The position numbers were made by a program, and so were the translations under genes. Under the pieces are notes generated by a model. The model had not been told where the DNA came from. It saw nothing but the letters and a program-made list of their open reading frames with translations, and did no database searches. This document shows positions 5,136 to 7,351 of a DNA stretch of 7,351 bases, in pieces. The first letter of the stretch is position 1. Each line of letters begins with the position of its first letter. This stretch comes from Actinomycetota bacterium. Lineage in GTDB: Bacteria; Actinomycetota; Acidimicrobiia; Acidimicrobiales; Ilumatobacteraceae. The stretch is from positions 1 through 7,351 of the forward strand of contig RGGX01000059.1 in assembly GCA_010024485.1 (NCBI GenBank). The letters run 5' to 3'.

Positions 5136-6452
5136 GTGTCCGACCAAGGCGAGCGCCGACCCACAGCGATCAACCCGCTGATCGACGTACTCCACCGCGA
5201 GTCGACCGCCGGCGTCCTGCTCGTGATCAGCGCGGTGATCGCCCTCGTGTGGGCCAACTCGCCGTGGTCCGACTCGTACCGCTCGCTCTGGGAGGCGACG
5301 ATCGGGATCGACCTGAGCCGATGGGGGCTCGAGCTGACCGTCCGCGAGTGGATCAACGACCTCGCCATGGTCCTCTTCTTCTTCGTCGCCGGACTCGAGA
5401 TCAAGCGCGAGGTCACCCACGGAGAACTCCGCGACCCGCGCCAGGCGGCGCTGCCGATCCTCGCCGCCCTCGGCGGCATGGTCGTACCGGCCGGCATCTA
5501 CGCCGTGCTGAACAGCGGCGGCGACGGCTCCCACGGTTGGGGCGTGCCGATGGCAACCGACATCGCCATCGTCATGGGGGTCATCGCGCTCATCGGCACG
5601 AGGGTGCCGGCCTGGCTGCGACTGTTCCTCCTCGCCCTCGCGATCGTCGACGACATCGGGGCGATCATCGTGATCGCGGTGTTCTACTCCGAGGGGGTGA
5701 GCGGGCCCTGGCTCGCTCTGGCGGCGGTGAGCCTCACGGTGGCGCTCGCCATTCGATCCCGAGTCCCCTGGGTCGGCGCGTATCTCGCCCTCGGTGCCGT
5801 GTGCTGGATCTCCCTGCACGAGGCCCACATCCATCCGACACTCGCCGGGGTGGCCTTCGGGCTCGCCTCACCGGTGGTGCCGCGAGGAGACCGATCCCTC
5901 GTGGACGTGGCCGAGGTGCCATCGGCGCTCAACGCCGAGACGGTCTCGGAGGTGACCCGCCGAGCCCGCGAGAGCGTCTCGGTGGTCGAGTGGCTCCAGC
6001 ATCGCCTCCACCCCTGGTCGACGTTCCTGGTGGTGCCGGTGTTCGCTCTCGCCAATGCCGGCGTCGAGATCTCATCCGACCTGGTCGACGATGCCCTGTC
6101 CTCCACCGTGACCTGGGGCGTCGTCGCCGGTCTCGTGCTCGGCAAGACGATCGGTATCACCCTCGCCACCCTCCTCGCGGTGGTGACCGGCATCGGGAGA
6201 CTCCCGCGGGGAGTGACCTGGAGATACGTGATCGGGGCCGGCGCCCTCGGCGGCATCGGCTTCACCGTGTCCCTCTTCGTCACCGAACTCGCCTTCGGCG
6301 AGTCGATCCTCGGAGAGGACGCGCGCATCGGGGTACTGGTCGCCTCGCTGCTCGCCGGCATCATCGGCACGCTCATCGTGTGGCCTGGAACCGTCGGCGA
6401 CAGCGTCGACGACATCGTCGCCGCGAGCCACGCGTCGGAGAGCACCACGTGA
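5136..6452 (+). CDS. nhaA: Na+/H+ antiporter NhaA
   Basis: NhaA is an inner-membrane secondary antiporter that expels Na+ (or Li+) in exchange for protons, controlling salt and pH. The 438-residue product carries the family signatures. The N-terminal helix region runs from ESTAGVLLV to ALVWANSPW (22-44), and FFFVAGLEIKREV is at 81-93. The cation site is ATDIA (140-144) plus AIVDDIGAIIVIA (169-181), giving D142 and the paired D172/D173, equivalent to E. coli D133 and D163/D164. LHPW (291-294) leads to VFALANAGVEI (302-312). The core lysine K337 is in LGKTIGI, and GGIGFTVSLF is at 372-381. About 12 membrane spans are expected. It is longer than the 388-residue E. coli protein, partly through an acidic polar tail (about 420-438). 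The start is GTG at 5136, chosen because the family N-terminus follows directly and a -10-like box sits 7 nt upstream. The stop overlaps the next gene by 4 nt. All transport residues are intact, so it is probably active. Confidence 0.97.
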   Translation: MSDQGERRPTAINPLIDVLHRESTAGVLLVISAVIALVWANSPWSDSYRSLWEATIGIDLSRWGLELTVREWINDLAMVLFFFVAGLEIKREVTHGELRDPRQAALPILAALGGMVVPAGIYAVLNSGGDGSHGWGVPMATDIAIVMGVIALIGTRVPAWLRLFLLALAIVDDIGAIIVIAVFYSEGVSGPWLALAAVSLTVALAIRSRVPWVGAYLALGAVCWISLHEAHIHPTLAGVAFGLASPVVPRGDRSLVDVAEVPSALNAETVSEVTRRARESVSVVEWLQHRLHPWSTFLVVPVFALANAGVEISSDLVDDALSSTVTWGVVAGLVLGKTIGITLATLLAVVTGIGRLPRGVTWRYVIGAGALGGIGFTVSLFVTELAFGESILGEDARIGVLVASLLAGIIGTLIVWPGTVGDSVDDIVAASHASESTT

Positions 6453-6823
6453 GCGTCAGCGAGCGCCTCTTCGTCTACGGCACGTTGCGACCGGGAGACT
6501 GCCGGTGGGGGCTCCTCGCTCCCTACGTCTCCGACGACGGGATCGCCGACACCGTGAACGGGACGCTCTACGACACCGGTCTCGACTACCCGGCAGCGGT
6601 GTTCGGCGGCGATGGCGTCATCCGTGGCATGCACTTCGGACTCGTCGACGGGACGAGGGAGCAGGCCCTCCGAGAACTCGACATCGAGGAGGAGACCGTC
6701 GATGGTCTCTACCGGAGGGTCCGGCTGACGACGGTTTCGGGTGCGGAGGTCTGGGCCTACGAGTACGGCAGCGGACTCGACCTCACCGTGATCCCCTCAG
6801 GCGACTGGTTCGACCGGGACTGA
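6449..6823 (+). CDS. Gamma-glutamylcyclotransferase-like (AIG2/GGCT family) protein
   Basis: This is a 124-residue cytosolic protein. It opens with LFVYGTLRPG (7-16), the YGTL substrate-binding signature of the fold, followed by GTLYDTGLDYPAAVF (38-52), a family-typical strand pair. The central LDIEEETVDGLYRRVRL (77-93) matches the usual LDxxEG-x-YRR region, and E81 is the best candidate catalytic glutamate. WAYEY (102-106) is also typical. Characterised relatives cyclise gamma-glutamyl groups to 5-oxoproline, acting on gamma-glutamyl amino acids, amines or glutathione breakdown products. The substrate here is unknown, and since many actinobacteria use mycothiol rather than glutathione, a gamma-glutamyl amine or peptide may be more likely. 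The GTG start overlaps the nhaA stop (GTGA), with GGAG at 6437-6440 placed 8 nt upstream as a good Shine-Dalgarno. It should be co-transcribed with nhaA. A functional link to ion homeostasis is guesswork. Confidence 0.9.
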   Translation: MSVSERLFVYGTLRPGDCRWGLLAPYVSDDGIADTVNGTLYDTGLDYPAAVFGGDGVIRGMHFGLVDGTREQALRELDIEEETVDGLYRRVRLTTVSGAEVWAYEYGSGLDLTVIPSGDWFDRD

Positions 6824-6854
6824 CGTCCACTCACCACCGACCTCACCGCCACCG

Positions 6855-6868
6855 CGGGCGAGCGCCCG
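6855..6868 (+). terminator. Possible terminator hairpin after the nhaA operon (no U-tract)
   Basis: The arms CGGGC and GCCCG pair perfectly around a GAGC loop, starting 32 nt after the GGCT-like stop. No T-run follows, so it is not a canonical intrinsic terminator. The short stem could also be chance in GC-rich DNA. Confidence 0.25.
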
Positions 6869-6899
6869 GTCGGCCCATCGAGACGGTCGAGGTCTGAAC

Positions 6900-6905
6900 T
6901 AGTGT
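6900..6905 (+). promoter_or_regulatory. Possible -10 box (TAGTGT) for the last membrane protein gene
   Basis: TAGTGT fits TANNNT and lies about 58 nt upstream of the GTG at 6964. It would give a transcript with a leader of about 50 nt ending in the purine-rich ribosome binding site. No clear -35 was seen, so support is weak. Confidence 0.25.
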
Positions 6906-6963
6906 GATCGGGCGGACCGCGCGCGCTGCGCGACCGTCGACCCGAACCAGAGAGAGAGGGCCC

Positions 6964-7351
6964 GTGGGGGACACCGTCGGAAAAGTCGTCGAGACGCTCA
7001 TCACCATCGTGATCGCGGTCTCGGCCAGCGCGGCCGTCTGGCTCGTCGCCAACCTGATCGTCGCCCAGGGTCGCAACCACTGGACGAGGTTCGCGACCCT
7101 CCGCCTCGGCATCGGCGGCCTGCTCTTCGGCATCATCCTGTCCGGTAACCGGATCATCTCGGGATCGGGGTCCATCGAGGTGGCCACCGAGCGCAACGGC
7201 GACACCTCGTGGGTCACCACCGGATCCTGGTCTGAGCGCCTCATCGCCTGGATCTGGTTCCCGCTGATCGCGATGCTCGCGTTCGCGGCGGTCGGAGCGC
7301 TCATGAGCATGCGCGACTCGCGATCCGAGCGAACCCTTCAGGATCCAGGGA
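6964..7351 (+). CDS. Unrecognised multi-spanning membrane protein (N-terminal part, runs off right edge)
   Basis: The frame is open from GTG at 6964 to the right edge, giving 129 codons with no stop. Three hydrophobic stretches are visible at about residues 10-34, 47-60 and 93-115. A polar stretch between the second and third (about 61-91) is rich in Ser, Thr and Gly. A charged segment (RDSRSERTLQDPG, 117-129) ends the visible part. The start is supported by AGAGAGAGGG at 6951-6960, whose GAGAGG lies 4 nt before the GTG. It probably sits in the cytoplasmic membrane. I do not recognise the family. The N-terminal run VWLVANLIV followed by a basic loop and a second helix faintly recalls the N-termini of some actinobacterial ABC-transporter permeases, but no diagnostic motif is in view. 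Codon use matches its neighbours, so it is likely a real gene. Confidence 0.7.
   Translation, partial: MGDTVGKVVETLITIVIAVSASAAVWLVANLIVAQGRNHWTRFATLRLGIGGLLFGIILSGNRIISGSGSIEVATERNGDTSWVTTGSWSERLIAWIWFPLIAMLAFAAVGALMSMRDSRSERTLQDPG

Larger units (their letters stand above)
6824..6963. other. Intergenic region between the GGCT-like gene and the last membrane protein gene
   Basis: This 140-bp stretch carries no convincing gene on either strand. It holds a GC hairpin (6855-6868), a possible -10 box (6900-6905), an alternating GC run (about 6919-6931) and a purine-rich AGAGAGAGGG (6951-6960) just before the next start. An 8-bp inverted pair, GACGGTCG (6882-6889) and CGACCGTC (6931-6938), flanks the possible -10 box. 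It is probably a terminator-plus-promoter interval. Confidence 0.5.

Noticed and set aside
5064..5834. Upstream extension of the OsmC frame to a 385-residue protein
   Set aside because: The added part is antisense to nhaA and consists of charged Asp/Glu/Arg/His repeats unlike any OsmC N-terminus. A -10-like box lies just upstream of the ATG at 5063.
5684..6634. Minus-strand open frame opposite nhaA and the GGCT-like gene (316 codons)
   Set aside because: Ser/Thr/Arg/Pro-rich shadow of confidently identified genes; no motif.
6843..7310. Minus-strand open frame over the last membrane protein gene (155 codons)
   Set aside because: Antisense to a frame with hydrophobic helices, a ribosome binding site and a good start. 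The minus translation is Arg/Ser/Pro/Thr-rich without structure.

Overview
The window is GC-rich (roughly two thirds G+C by eye), with strong G/C third-position bias, frequent GTG starts and tightly packed genes. This suggests a high-GC actinobacterium. The protein style and several apparently leaderless starts would fit Acidimicrobiia or a relative, but that placement is inference and nothing here fixes the taxon. No RNA gene, insertion sequence, CRISPR array or prophage gene was seen; it looks like ordinary chromosome.

Layout, left to right: (1) the N-terminal 244 codons of an isopenicillin N synthase-like Fe(II)/2-oxoglutarate oxygenase on the minus strand, running off the left edge; (2) a 77-bp divergent intergenic region (735-811) with a perfect 12-bp inverted repeat; (3) a plus-strand pair joined by an ATGA overlap: family 1 uracil-DNA glycosylase (ung) and a YihY/BrkB-family membrane protein; (4) a minus-strand pair joined by a GTGA overlap, transcribed toward group 3: an OsmC-family protein, then a family 3 glycoside hydrolase with a PA14-like insert. 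The hydrolase's 3' end overlaps the YihY/BrkB gene tail-to-tail by 42 bp; (5) a 72-bp divergent region (5064-5135) with a 9-nt-phased GGG repeat; (6) a plus-strand pair with a GTGA overlap: NhaA Na+/H+ antiporter and a small gamma-glutamylcyclotransferase-like (AIG2/GGCT) protein; (7) a 140-bp intergenic stretch with a short GC hairpin and a possible promoter; (8) the first 129 codons of an unrecognised multi-spanning membrane protein running off the right edge.

The three pairs are probably three short operons with translational coupling. Loosely, they concern DNA base-excision repair, peroxide or osmotic protection plus glycoside breakdown, and Na+/pH homeostasis plus gamma-glutamyl turnover. 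I see no evidence of a new multi-gene system. The most interesting signals are the two divergent control regions. Each carries a symmetric or repeated motif between candidate -10 boxes that sit 6-9 nt from start codons, the arrangement expected for leaderless transcripts.
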